A stretch of DNA of 8,647 nt from Globobulimina sp. (lineage: Eukaryota; Foraminifera; Rotaliida), in assembly GCA_003354225.1 (NCBI GenBank), contig PIVH01000072.1, forward strand, positions 1 to 8,647, written 5' to 3'. The position numbers and the translations under genes are program-made. Under the pieces are notes generated by a model. The model did not search any database and had not been told where the DNA came from. It was given only the letters and a program-made list of their open reading frames with translations. Below, piece after piece: positions 1 through 6,291 of this stretch. Numbering within the stretch: position 1 is the stretch's first letter; every line of letters starts with the position of its first letter.

Positions 1-205
1 GGGAATGTTGTTAAATTACGTAATTAAAATTGGACCCTAGGTCCTAGGTCCTACATTGTTGCAATTTGTTACAATGTGAAAAATCTGCTTCAACTCCTTT
101 ACAATCCTTTAAGAAAAAAGTTTGAAGTTGTTACAATTTGTTGCAATTGCGATGGGACCTAGGACCTAGGGTCAAATTTTAATTACGTAATTTAACAACA
201 TTCCC
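1..205. mobile_element. MITE-like palindromic element with 51-bp terminal inverted repeats
   Basis: The first 51 bases and the reverse complement of 155-205 match with a single mismatch (position 32). Both begin GGGAATGTTGTTAAATTACG. Each arm holds the palindrome AATTACGTAATT and the overlapping CCTAGG repeats ACCCTAGGTCCTAGGTCC. The interior of about 100 bp has no useful ORF. It contains smaller stems (ACATTGT/ACAATGT; CTTCAA/TTGAAG) and near-direct repeats of a TTGCAATTTGTTACAA-like sequence. Size, inverted ends and lack of coding capacity fit a non-autonomous DNA transposon. The left end coincides with the window edge, so the true end and the target duplication on that side cannot be seen. 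The right flank is TAATAATA. The superfamily is not assignable. Confidence 0.8.
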
Positions 206-379
206 TAATAATATGTAATAACATTGTTTGCAGGTACCTATGTTGTTTACTTCCAGTAGAGATCCATATTTTGCAGCTTCTTCTTTAGGCTCGGTATACA
301 ATAAAAAGTCCATTTCATTCGTAAGAAGTTCCAACTTTGAAGCAGTTTTTTCACATTGTAAGAATGCATGACTTAGGAC
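179..379 (-). pseudogene. Possible coding fragment, 66 open codons, no clear start
   Basis: The 206-336 interval between the two repeat copies has no recognised gene. On the minus strand one frame stays open for 66 codons, running from the partial repeat, through the unique sequence, into the right arm of the complete element. The unique part reads like protein: SKLELLTNEMDFLLYTEPKE, then EEAAKYGSLLEV, then a CKQC pair. The start is lost in the partial repeat and the stop lies inside the element, so any real gene here is broken. The K-LELLT-[DN] string loosely recalls a motif I associate with protein-primed type B DNA polymerases of mobile elements, but the residues after it do not continue that match. 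A chance open frame is quite possible. Confidence 0.25.
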
Positions 380-390
380 CTAGGGTCCAA
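337..390 (-). repeat. Truncated inverted copy of the inner part of the 1-205 element
   Basis: The reverse complement of this stretch reads TTGGACCCTAGGTCCTAAGT at its start, matching positions 31 onward of the complete element. It then carries TTACAATGTGAAAAA followed by CTGCTTCAA, matching about 70-95. A short internal segment is missing and the outer part of the terminal repeat (positions 1-30) is absent. It is therefore a decayed fragment of the same family in opposite orientation, about 130 bp from the full copy. Confidence 0.7.
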
Positions 391-482
391 TCGATCTAAC
401 TTTGTGTATTGCGCTTTTCCAATCGAAAGGGTTTACCTATTTGGATATTAACTAAATATAATAAGATATGACGCAATTACAA
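391..482. other. 3' flank of the HAD-domain gene, no gene seen
   Basis: Short AT-rich spacer between the partial repeat and the stop codon of the minus-strand HAD gene. It contains CCAATCGA twice (387-394 and 419-426) but nothing else recognisable. It probably holds the short 3' untranslated region of the HAD gene. Confidence 0.4.
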
Positions 483-2658
483 TTACGGTTTATTTGCATT
501 TAAAATAGAGATAGCGGTCAAAACGTTTTCATCCGACAATCCAACTTTGATATCGGTTTTAACAAAATGATTTTCAAGCATTGCCTGGGTTTCTTTTGTT
601 GCAATTTTATTTAATGGCAAATCATCAATGGCAATCCATGAAATTACTTGATATGTTTTTTTTATATCGTGTAAATATTGACATATTTCCACAGGTTTTT
701 CCATTTGCGATCCTAACACGGGAGTATCACCAATCACATATTTATTCACATCCACACTGATTATCGACGACAATTCACCAAATAACAGTTCTTTCGCAGA
801 AGCTATGCGCCTCCAACTTGTACTTAACACAATTCTGCAATCTGTAGAAACCAAAATCCTTTTTAAACGGAATAAACATTCACGACATAATGCACCATCG
901 TCAAAATCGCGATAATTTAATACGCCATCAACATCCAAAAATAATATCTTTATTCCTTCCTTTTCAGATATCGGTTGTAATTTTTTGTTGCTTTTGCGCC
1001 CATTTAAAATAAAAATTACTTTTTCAACATCAGAATCAGTCAAACCTTTGGCAGGGTTTGTTTTGATGAAATTATTTTTCATAAAAGCTGTATATTTTCT
1101 GTTTATTGTATCCAATGGAATATCATCGATGGCGCACCACGCCAATACATTGTAGTTGCAATTTAAAAACGCGTCGGTCTCCAAATATGTTTTTATTTCT
1201 TGTGCCCGACCTTTCAATGCATCCATTGCTAATTTTGGGGTGTCTCCAATCACAATGCTATGCACATCAATGTCAGCAAACCTCTTCAATCCATTTAGTA
1301 ATTCTATCCTTGTCTGTTTATAAACTCTCCACGATGAACTTATACAAATCTTACAGTTTCGCGTCCGATTTAAGATGCTTTTCAATCGCAATATATGTGC
1401 CCCAGACAATGATGGCGAATATGAACAATTTAATACGCCGTCGACATCTAAAAATAATAAACAAATATCCTCCTTCTCGCGATATTTATCGTCCTCTTCG
1501 ATGATTAATTTTTTTGTCACTAATTTATTGGCGAAACGCACCTTCTTTCTTTCACTTGTTTGAGTTGCAATTGTTGCATTTCCTGACCTTCGTTTCCTAA
1601 AAACAGATAAAGACGTTTTTGCTGAAGAGATTTTGGGCAAAGTTTGTGGCGGAATATCTAACACAAAATACAAATATATATTCAGAATTTGATGATTCAG
1701 AATAGACAGAATGGAATGCCGTACATTGTTTTTTATCGTTGATGTTGTTTTTATCGTTGGTACTTTCACCATCATCAACATATTGAATGTCTGGCGGTTT
1801 CCTCTCGAAAACGCGTCCATTGAAGGCAGGCATACTACAGCTGTCATTTGCAATTTTTTTATCATTTGATTTGAACTCATTTGAACAAATTATTGTTGGT
1901 TGTTTTGGGTCAAATTTATGTTCAAATGACTGGTTTTTGTCTGGCATAAAATCGCCACATTCTTTTATTAATTCACTGTCTAAATAAGGATTATTCTTTT
2001 TTTTTGATTTCTTCTTTGATTTCTTATTAAAGAAACCGACTAAATCGCCATATTCCAACTGTCTCTTTGATGCAGGTTTTGCGTCCTCTGAAGAAGCTTG
2101 CTTTGTTACTAAGTTTGTGGCAAATTTTACTTTTTTATTTTTATTCTTATTTTTGTTTTCATTCTCATTGTTTTGCTGCCTATTTTTAAAATATTGGTCA
2201 GCGTGTTTTTCACTTTCTAGCTTCAAATGAGAGTCCCAATCTTTTTGTAAATCCATTCGATTCTCTGTATTAAAGGGCGACGGATCTTTTTCTGTTTCAT
2301 ATTTTTGCATTAAAGCAATGTTATTTAATTTATGTTTGCAGTCAGCTTCAACTTTGTTTTCCGCTTTGCACATATTATCCCACCACGAATCATCTCGGCC
2401 AGCAATAGATGTCGATGATGAGATTTTTTTTTCATTTTTATTTTTATTTGAATTTGAATTTAAAGGGTTGATAATTGCACTTCTTTTTGGTTTTGGTTTT
2501 AATTTACGTTTTTCTTTCTTCTTTTCTTGTGCTTGCGAATCACAAGGAATTGCTTCTCTTATTTCTACAATGCCATCATCGCGATAATGTGTGTATTGCT
2601 CTAATAATTCTTCAGCAGGTTTAGACAGACCACTGGCAGCGGTATTTTGCTGAGACAT
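483..2658 (-). CDS. Tandem HAD-domain (SAK-type) protein with basic disordered N-terminus, two exons
   Basis: Exon 1 (2658-1725) starts at an ATG and exon 2 (1657-483) ends at TAA; joined across a 67-nt intron they give about 702 residues. Residues 1-311 are low-complexity and Lys-rich (EKKKEKRKLKPKPKR, NKKSKKKSKKK), suggesting a nuclear protein with nuclear-localisation-like clusters. Exon 2 carries two consecutive HAD-like domains. Each has the DVDGV motif (nucleophile and acid Asp), an SxSWR motif (SSSWR, STSWR), an IGDTP motif and an acidic AIDD[IL]PL motif. The order and spacing match the HAD domains associated with Swiss Army Knife RNA-repair proteins (HAD_SAK type), presumably phosphohydrolases. 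In the second domain the usual R-x-x-EI element before the AIDD motif reads KPVEI, so its Arg is missing. Two KKVxFA motifs lie at about residues 175 and 424 of the spliced protein. Substrate unknown. Without splicing the two frames are simply offset, so an indel is the alternative to an intron. Confidence 0.75.
489..494 (-). terminator. AATAAA overlapping the last codons of the HAD gene
   Basis: On the minus strand AATAAA lies in the final Asn-Lys codons, four bases before the TAA stop at 485-483. It is the only canonical poly(A) signal nearby, so the mRNA may have a very short 3' UTR. The sequence is AT-rich, so chance is a real alternative. Confidence 0.35.
1533..1547 (-). other. RVxF-like motif, copy 2 (KKVRF)
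   Basis: Encodes KKVRF inside RKKVRFANKLVTKK, about 25 residues before the first HAD domain. [RK]-V-x-F preceded by basic residues is the known docking consensus for protein phosphatase 1. It is nearly the same as copy 1, encoded upstream in exon 1. A PP1 role is inference. Confidence 0.45.
1658..1724 (-). other. Predicted 67-nt intron of the HAD gene
   Basis: On the minus strand the donor is GTACGG and the acceptor is TTTTGTGTTAG. Removing the 67 nt moves the reading from the exon 1 frame (ending ...INDKKQ) to the exon 2 frame (IPPQTLPKISS...) through a split Tyr codon (T + AT). The length is not a multiple of three, as the frame change requires. The donor is not strong, and a phase 0 donor (GTATTT, just downstream) with an AG farther down is a competing solution. 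Confidence 0.5.
2122..2136 (-). other. RVxF-like motif, copy 1 (KKVKF)
   Basis: Encodes KKVKF inside NKKVKFATNLVTKQ, right after the Asn/Lys/Glu low-complexity run. Nine of twelve residues match copy 2 (KKVxFA..LVTK), so the motif with its flank is duplicated inside the protein. Confidence 0.45.
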
Positions 2659-2774
2659 GCTTTTTTTAGAAGAGGCTGCAAAAGAGTTAAAAATTGTTAA
2701 ACATAAAATTTAGTGCACGTGAAGAACTCAAGAGGTTTACAATAATTTAATTTAATTTAATTCAATTCTTTTCT
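2659..2774 (-). promoter_or_regulatory. Upstream region of the HAD gene with CACGTG E-box
   Basis: This 116-bp gap separates two same-strand genes and should hold the HAD gene promoter. A palindromic CACGTG (2716-2721) lies 58 bp before the ATG; such sites bind bHLH or bZIP factors. A TTTTGCAG string about 20 bases before the ATG (minus strand) looks like a splice acceptor, so a 5' UTR intron is possible. An ATTTA-type pentanucleotide repeat occupies about 2744-2765. Confidence 0.35.
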
Positions 2775-2779
2775 TTAAT
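2774..2779 (-). terminator. ATTAAA overlapping the stop of the 124-aa gene
   Basis: Minus-strand ATTAAA, the common variant of the poly(A) signal, contains the TAA stop of this gene. Because the flank is AT-rich this may be chance, but the same arrangement is seen at two other genes in the window. Confidence 0.3.
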
Positions 2780-3149
2780 ATTTCTGGGTTGGCCCATATT
2801 CGTATAATTGTTGAATAATTCTCTCTCTTTCAGTTCTTTCTAATTGTGAAAATTGAAACAATTTATTTGGAGTATCTGCTTGGTTTTGTTGTGTATCTTT
2901 TATATTTAGCCATTCATTGGGAAATTGTTGGAGCAATTTACATTTGAAAGTAGGAAATCTTTGTGCGAATTCGCTGACAACTTGTTTTGCTAATTCTTGC
3001 GTATAGACGTCGACGTCATTATTATTATTATTAGATTTATTTAAGCTTAATGCTTTGACTTGTTTTGAGTTGTTTGACTTGTTTATATTTTGCAAAGCGT
3101 GCCTCATCGTAAAGTCGTGATTGACTGCATCGTATCTACTCGTACTCAT
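2775..3149 (-). CDS. Small protein of unknown function, 124 aa
   Basis: Complete ATG-to-TAA frame, which I do not recognise. It has a polar N-terminal third with a short Asn run (about residues 40-44, encoded by an ATT/AAT microsatellite). The C-terminal two thirds look helical and amphipathic (YTQELAKQVVSEFAQRF; LFQFSQLERTERERIIQQL) with the aromatic/proline stretch FPTFKC...FPNEWL between them. No signal peptide, membrane segment or metal-binding Cys pattern is visible (a single Cys). It lies between two same-strand genes with short gaps on both sides. The codon pattern and ATG context support a real host gene, but the function is open. Confidence 0.65.
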   Translation of the reverse strand: MSTSRYDAVNHDFTMRHALQNINKSNNSKQVKALSLNKSNNNNNDVDVYTQELAKQVVSEFAQRFPTFKCKLLQQFPNEWLNIKDTQQNQADTPNKLFQFSQLERTERERIIQQLYEYGPTQKY

Positions 3150-3275
3150 TGTATATGTATATGTATAGTTGTAATTGTAATACGATATAAAATTTAATTA
3201 AAAAGAGATTATATAATTACTATTAATATGCCCGTAATGGCACTCTATTTGACGTCAATTCAATTATTAATAATA
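3150..3275 (-). promoter_or_regulatory. Intergenic region upstream of the 124-aa gene, with CRE-like palindrome
   Basis: This 126-bp gap lies between the Mpv17-like stop and the next ATG on the same strand. It holds TGACGTCA at 3250-3257, the full palindromic bZIP/CRE site, about 100 bp before the ATG. A TATA-rich segment (ATTATATAAT, near 3210) lies about 60 bp before it. A TATACA/TATG repeat directly precedes the ATG. Confidence 0.35.
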
Positions 3276-3581
3276 TTACTCCATTGAACGCATTGAAAGA
3301 ATCATAGTCCATACAAACGATACAGAAGCGATCCACGGCAATCTCCAATGTTTTGCTAGTGTAAAAGTGACGCATTGAGCAGGTATCCATATTTTCCATG
3401 CAGCGCATATATCAGCTTTCGATGGAAGTCTATAAAGAGCTTTGTGATTCTCTGTCTCACTCTCACTATGTTCCAACCTATCTTTAATGAAATAGAATGC
3501 AGGAAAATACATAAACGGAGTGTGGATGCATTGATCAAAAACAACTTTTGCTGCGCGGTCCAACATAACGTTTTGTGGGTT
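3276..3581 (-). CDS. Mpv17/PMP22 family membrane protein, C-terminal exon
   Basis: Second exon (101 codons plus TAA) of a predicted 209-residue Mpv17/PMP22/Sym1-like protein; relatives are channel-like proteins of mitochondrial inner or peroxisomal membranes. It begins after a minus-strand acceptor ATTACAG with NPQNVMLDRAAKVVFDQ, where DQ plus the following hydrophobic stretch (CIHTPFMYFPAFYF) matches the family's K-x-x-x-DQ-x-x-x-x-P element and third membrane segment. Near the end AAWKIWIPAQCVTFTLA followed by HWRLPWIASVSFVWTMILS matches the family's W-K-x-W-x-P-x-Q, R and W...S signature and fourth membrane segment. Total length agrees with the usual 175-210. Its N-terminal half is on the far side of the LINE. 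Confidence 0.85.
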   Translation of the reverse strand, partial: NPQNVMLDRAAKVVFDQCIHTPFMYFPAFYFIKDRLEHSESETENHKALYRLPSKADICAAWKIWIPAQCVTFTLAKHWRLPWIASVSFVWTMILSMRSME

Positions 3582-3585
3582 CTGT

Positions 3586-3593
3586 AATTTATA
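3586..3593 (+). repeat. Candidate target-site duplication, 5' copy (AATTTATA)
   Basis: AATTTATA just inside the splice acceptor of the Mpv17-like intron matches the octamer directly after the LINE A-tract. Eight bases in AT-rich DNA is weak by itself; the position at both expected borders supports it. Confidence 0.4.
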
Positions 3594-3832
3594 ATTATAT
3601 TTATTAACACACTATCAATTACTTACTAACACCTTACTAACACCTTACTAACATAATACTACCTTGCTGCATATAGAAAGTTGCAACAGCAGTCGTAACC
3701 TATTCAGTCCTTTCGTGCTTTGAATCGCTTCTGATTCAACACGACGTAAAGTGCTCACTAGACTAACGAGCAGCGGTACACAAGCAACGACATAGCGAAT
3801 TCATATTAGTTCAAGTCCCTCATATTAGAAAT
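3594..3832 (+). other. LINE 5' leader
   Basis: This 239-bp stretch before the first LINE ATG has no ATG-initiated ORF of useful length. It starts AT-rich, holds the 11-bp triplication (3622-3654), then becomes more GC-rich. It should contain the internal promoter of the element, but I recognise no defined promoter motif. On the minus strand one frame is open for about 45 codons without an ATG; I see no family resemblance there. Confidence 0.5.
3622..3654 (+). repeat. Three tandem copies of CTTACTAACAC (11 bp)
   Basis: Copies at 3622-3632, 3633-3643 and 3644-3654 are identical except for the last base of the third. Each contains TACTAAC, the sequence of the consensus spliceosomal branch site of yeasts, in the sense orientation of the LINE. 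Confidence 0.8.
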
Positions 3833-4402
3833 ATGACGTCATGGAATAAGCAGAATTCATATCGTAACATCGCAAGAGGCAAAAATAATGATTTTAGGAA
3901 GAGCAATAACCGAAATAATAGCGCGCCATTAACAGAAACAGAGCAAAAACAAAGAGATGAAATGCGCAAATTTCACCAAGAAAAACGATTTGAAGAGCAT
4001 AAGAAATTGGATGTATTGTTCAATAATTTTAATGCAGAGATTACGTTTAACGAGAGATTGGGATATCGGCTATTCGGCGGAAGACCGGGATTTACTATTT
4101 TTTTCTATAATAATGGGAAGAATATGAATAAGTATCTCCACGATCCGAAGAAAGCAGATAAAATCTTTGAAAATCTGTGTCCGGTATGGAAAAAGCTTAA
4201 GGTTTGGTGTATTAACCAATGCCAAAAGCGAGACTCCGGAGACAAATACGCGGAATTATCATTTGCGTGGGACGACGATATTTATGCCATTGAGGAGTCG
4301 GGAATCGATAGTTTTGAGTTATTAGCGGTCGCAAAGAATGAATTCTTGCGATCTATGAATGAAAAGAGAGAGAGCGGTGACGTGCATTTGGACATGCATT
4401 AG
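3833..4402 (+). CDS. LINE ORF1, first part (189 aa)
   Basis: ATG-to-TAG frame. The N-terminus is polar and basic (residues 1-60, Asn/Arg/Lys/Gln-rich, coiled-coil-like around ETEQKQRDEMRKFHQEKRFE), suited to nucleic-acid binding. A more folded-looking region follows (GYRLFGGRPGFTIFFYNNG; VWKKLKVWCINQC; AELSFAWDDDIYAIE). I recognise no named domain and no zinc knuckle. It probably encodes the RNA-binding ORF1 protein of the LINE. The protein-like frame continues after 4380 one frame back, so the stop at 4400 is likely a mutation and the original ORF1 was longer. The ATG lies in the palindrome ATGACGTCAT. Confidence 0.6.
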   Translation: MTSWNKQNSYRNIARGKNNDFRKSNNRNNSAPLTETEQKQRDEMRKFHQEKRFEEHKKLDVLFNNFNAEITFNERLGYRLFGGRPGFTIFFYNNGKNMNKYLHDPKKADKIFENLCPVWKKLKVWCINQCQKRDSGDKYAELSFAWDDDIYAIEESGIDSFELLAVAKNEFLRSMNEKRESGDVHLDMH

Positions 4403-5421
4403 GCAAAAAATTTAGATTTTGGACAGAAAGAAGAAAGTATGACGCCCCAAACTCGTATAAATATGTGTGTAATAACGCATACATATCAACGAAACTGAGG
4501 GAGTCGCGAGTCATTGAAGATGATGTGGCACGGCAAGAAGCTTTAGACATTATTTCAAATGGCTTTAAAGGGTATAAAATTACCTGTTACCGTTTTGGAA
4601 AGATCACAAAAAATATTAGTACCGGTTTATGCTTGACGGCGTCCAGCCCGATCGATATAAATTGGCTGAAGAAAAATGTGCGATCCTTAGCCGGCCAGAG
4701 GGTGAATTGGGTCGTGTTTAAGGAAAAAAAGGACATGGAAAGGAGGGAAGTGTGGAGCAATGAGATGAAATTGAAGAAATTTAAAGAGCAGAAAGTCAAA
4801 GCCGGCGCCTCGAATGGTATTAAATGGTGTTTAGCTGAAGAAAAATTAGACGATGATATTGCGGAAGAGATATTACGTAAATATAAACATGACAGCAATG
4901 GTACCGTCTTCCTTACGTCCAGGGAAGCGATGGTGGCAAAGCTGAATGGTAATATTGACCGCTTTAAGAGTCGCATTGTGAACGAAATGCGAGAGGCGCT
5001 GTATGCGTTAAACGAAGAGAGTGAAGCGGAGATTCAAGTTGATGCTGATATGAATGAGCAGAACGCCGACGTCCGGGAGGAAGACAGCGTTAACAATGTC
5101 GTTGTAAGTGCACCGTCTGCCGCACCTACAAAACCTGCACAGTTCGAATTTGGTACGGACTCTTTTAGTGAAGCAATGAGGAGAGATCAGGTGCTGACAC
5201 TAAAGAGAAACGTAGAGCAGAAAGGTGGCACTATGACGGAGAATGAGGCATTACGCATATTAAAATATTGCTTATTTAACGACCATATTGTCGCTGAATT
5301 ATGTGGTAATAAATCAATACAGCGAATTGATGGTGAATTGATATTAAATGGAATCGAGAAATTTGAAAACGCGAAAAAGTCACAATCGCAGTACTCATTT
5401 AATGGGTATAATATGTATTAA
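4381..5421 (+). pseudogene. LINE ORF1, second part, in the -1 frame (no own start)
   Basis: Open from just after a TGA at 4378 to TAA at 5421, about 346 codons. There is no ATG in the first 115 or so, which argues against an independent gene and for a frameshifted continuation of the 3833 frame. Visible regions: RKYDAPNSYKYVCNNAYIST; then GYKITCYRFGKITKNIST with LCLTASSPIDINWLKKNV (alternating beta-like and helical pattern, perhaps a nucleic-acid-binding fold); a charged helical stretch (KDMERREVWSNEMKLKKFKE); an acidic low-complexity linker; a Pro/Ala-rich segment; and a helical C-terminus. No family recognised. GC content is higher than in the host genes around it, as expected for an insertion. 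Confidence 0.6.
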
Positions 5422-5441
5422 TCATCATAATATGTACGCCG

Positions 5442-6291
5442 TCTCCAAAGAATGACCCATTAATAAATCAGAAAATAAAGCGTTTCTATGAAGCGGTTGC
5501 GGACTTATCTGATTTTAGCATTGAAGTAAGTATCATATGGGTGAAGGCGCACAATAAGGAGATAGGCAATGAAGCGGCTGATGACATAGCCAAAGCGGCA
5601 ATGTTCAATCTCTACCAAACAAGACAATGGAATGAAGTGGAAAAGAAATACTCTGAAAAAGAATGGATTAATTACGGCATAAAAGCAGTGAAAAAAGAAA
5701 ATAAAAGATACGGATTTCATCGGACTTTGAATAAATGGACGAGATACCGTAAGAAGAGGGAATCTGTGGGTCATCATAGTATGCCACTGATCCAGAATTT
5801 GATTGATTGGGGAATTGATTATCATTATGCGTATAAATACGAAATGGATAAACTATATCGATGGCAGTGGTGCATTGTAACACAACTCCGATGTGGTCAG
5901 CATTGTAACACAACTCCGATGTGGTCACAATCGGTTAAATGCACAGCAAAAGTATGGATATGATACAAAATCATGTGAACAGATTGAATGCAATGGAACT
6001 GAAGAGAACTTAAATCATTTTATTAATCATTGTGGAATGTACAGAGATCTCAGAGAGGAGATGAGGCAATCAATGAATAGTATATTTGTTGAGGTATATG
6101 GATATAATTTGGCGGATGCAGACGAAGAGACATTAATTAAATTCGTTTTGTTCCCGTTACAGAGCGAGCTAAAAGAACAAGTCATTAAAAGAGATAGAAT
6201 TGCGAGACGTGAGATGTTGGATAAAAGAATTGAAATATTAAAATATTTATGCGATTATGTAAGACAAACAGGGAGATTTAGGGAGCATTAG
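5442..6291 (+). pseudogene. LINE ORF2 remnant: RNase H C-terminal half and Cys/His tail domain, frameshifted
   Basis: Frame 5442-5963 gives NDPLINQKIKRFYEAVADLS, then VSIIWVKAHNKEIGNEAADD. This matches the end of the RNase H fold of LINEs, including the WV-x-x-H strand-loop (catalytic His) and the GNE-x-AD element (last catalytic Asp). The earlier catalytic Asp/Glu/Asp are missing. After a 28-bp duplication the frame resumes at +1: LRCGHNRLNA...SCEQIECNGTEENLNHFINHC, the typical post-RNase H tail (L-R-x-G-H-x-x-LN plus Cys/His cluster), then a charged helical C-terminus ending ...TGRFREH. No ATG start. Reverse transcriptase and endonuclease are absent. It served to copy the LINE RNA; this copy is dead. 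Confidence 0.85.
5872..5927 (+). repeat. 28-bp tandem duplication in the LINE ORF2 remnant
   Basis: Positions 5872-5899 and 5900-5927 are identical 28-mers starting GCATTGTAACACAACTCCGA. Because 28 is not a multiple of three, the duplication moves translation from the RNase H frame to a dead end (stop at 5961-5963). One copy alone would give the continuous sequence CIVTQLRCGHNRLNA. Perfect identity suggests a recent event or an assembly artefact. Confidence 0.95.

Noticed and set aside
1106-1563. Plus-strand open frames opposite the HAD domains
   Set aside because: They lie antisense to clearly conserved HAD motifs and have no protein-like composition; they are shadows.
1658-1880. Independent HAD gene starting at the ATG at 1880
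   Set aside because: The first ~75 codons in that frame overlap better coding sequence in the upstream frame and show no family similarity. They look like an out-of-frame run-through that splicing avoids.
2318-2587. Plus-strand hydrophobic frame opposite the Lys-rich N-terminus of the HAD gene
   Set aside because: Phe/Leu runs are the antisense of AAA/AAT-rich codons; no independent support.
3223-3610. Alternative minus-strand frames around the Mpv17 C-terminal exon, and a plus-strand frame at 3375-3587
   Set aside because: Only one minus frame shows the Mpv17 motifs; the others overlap it without family features.
3790-3832. tRNA or tRNA-derived promoter: AGTTCAAGTCC resembles a pol III B box
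   Set aside because: The flanks cannot form a T-arm stem, no acceptor or anticodon arm is visible, and no matching A box lies at the right distance.
4400-4415. Programmed -1 frameshift signal at the A6T3 run in ORF1
   Set aside because: The slippery-looking run follows the in-frame stop at 4400-4402, so a ribosome in the first frame would not reach it.
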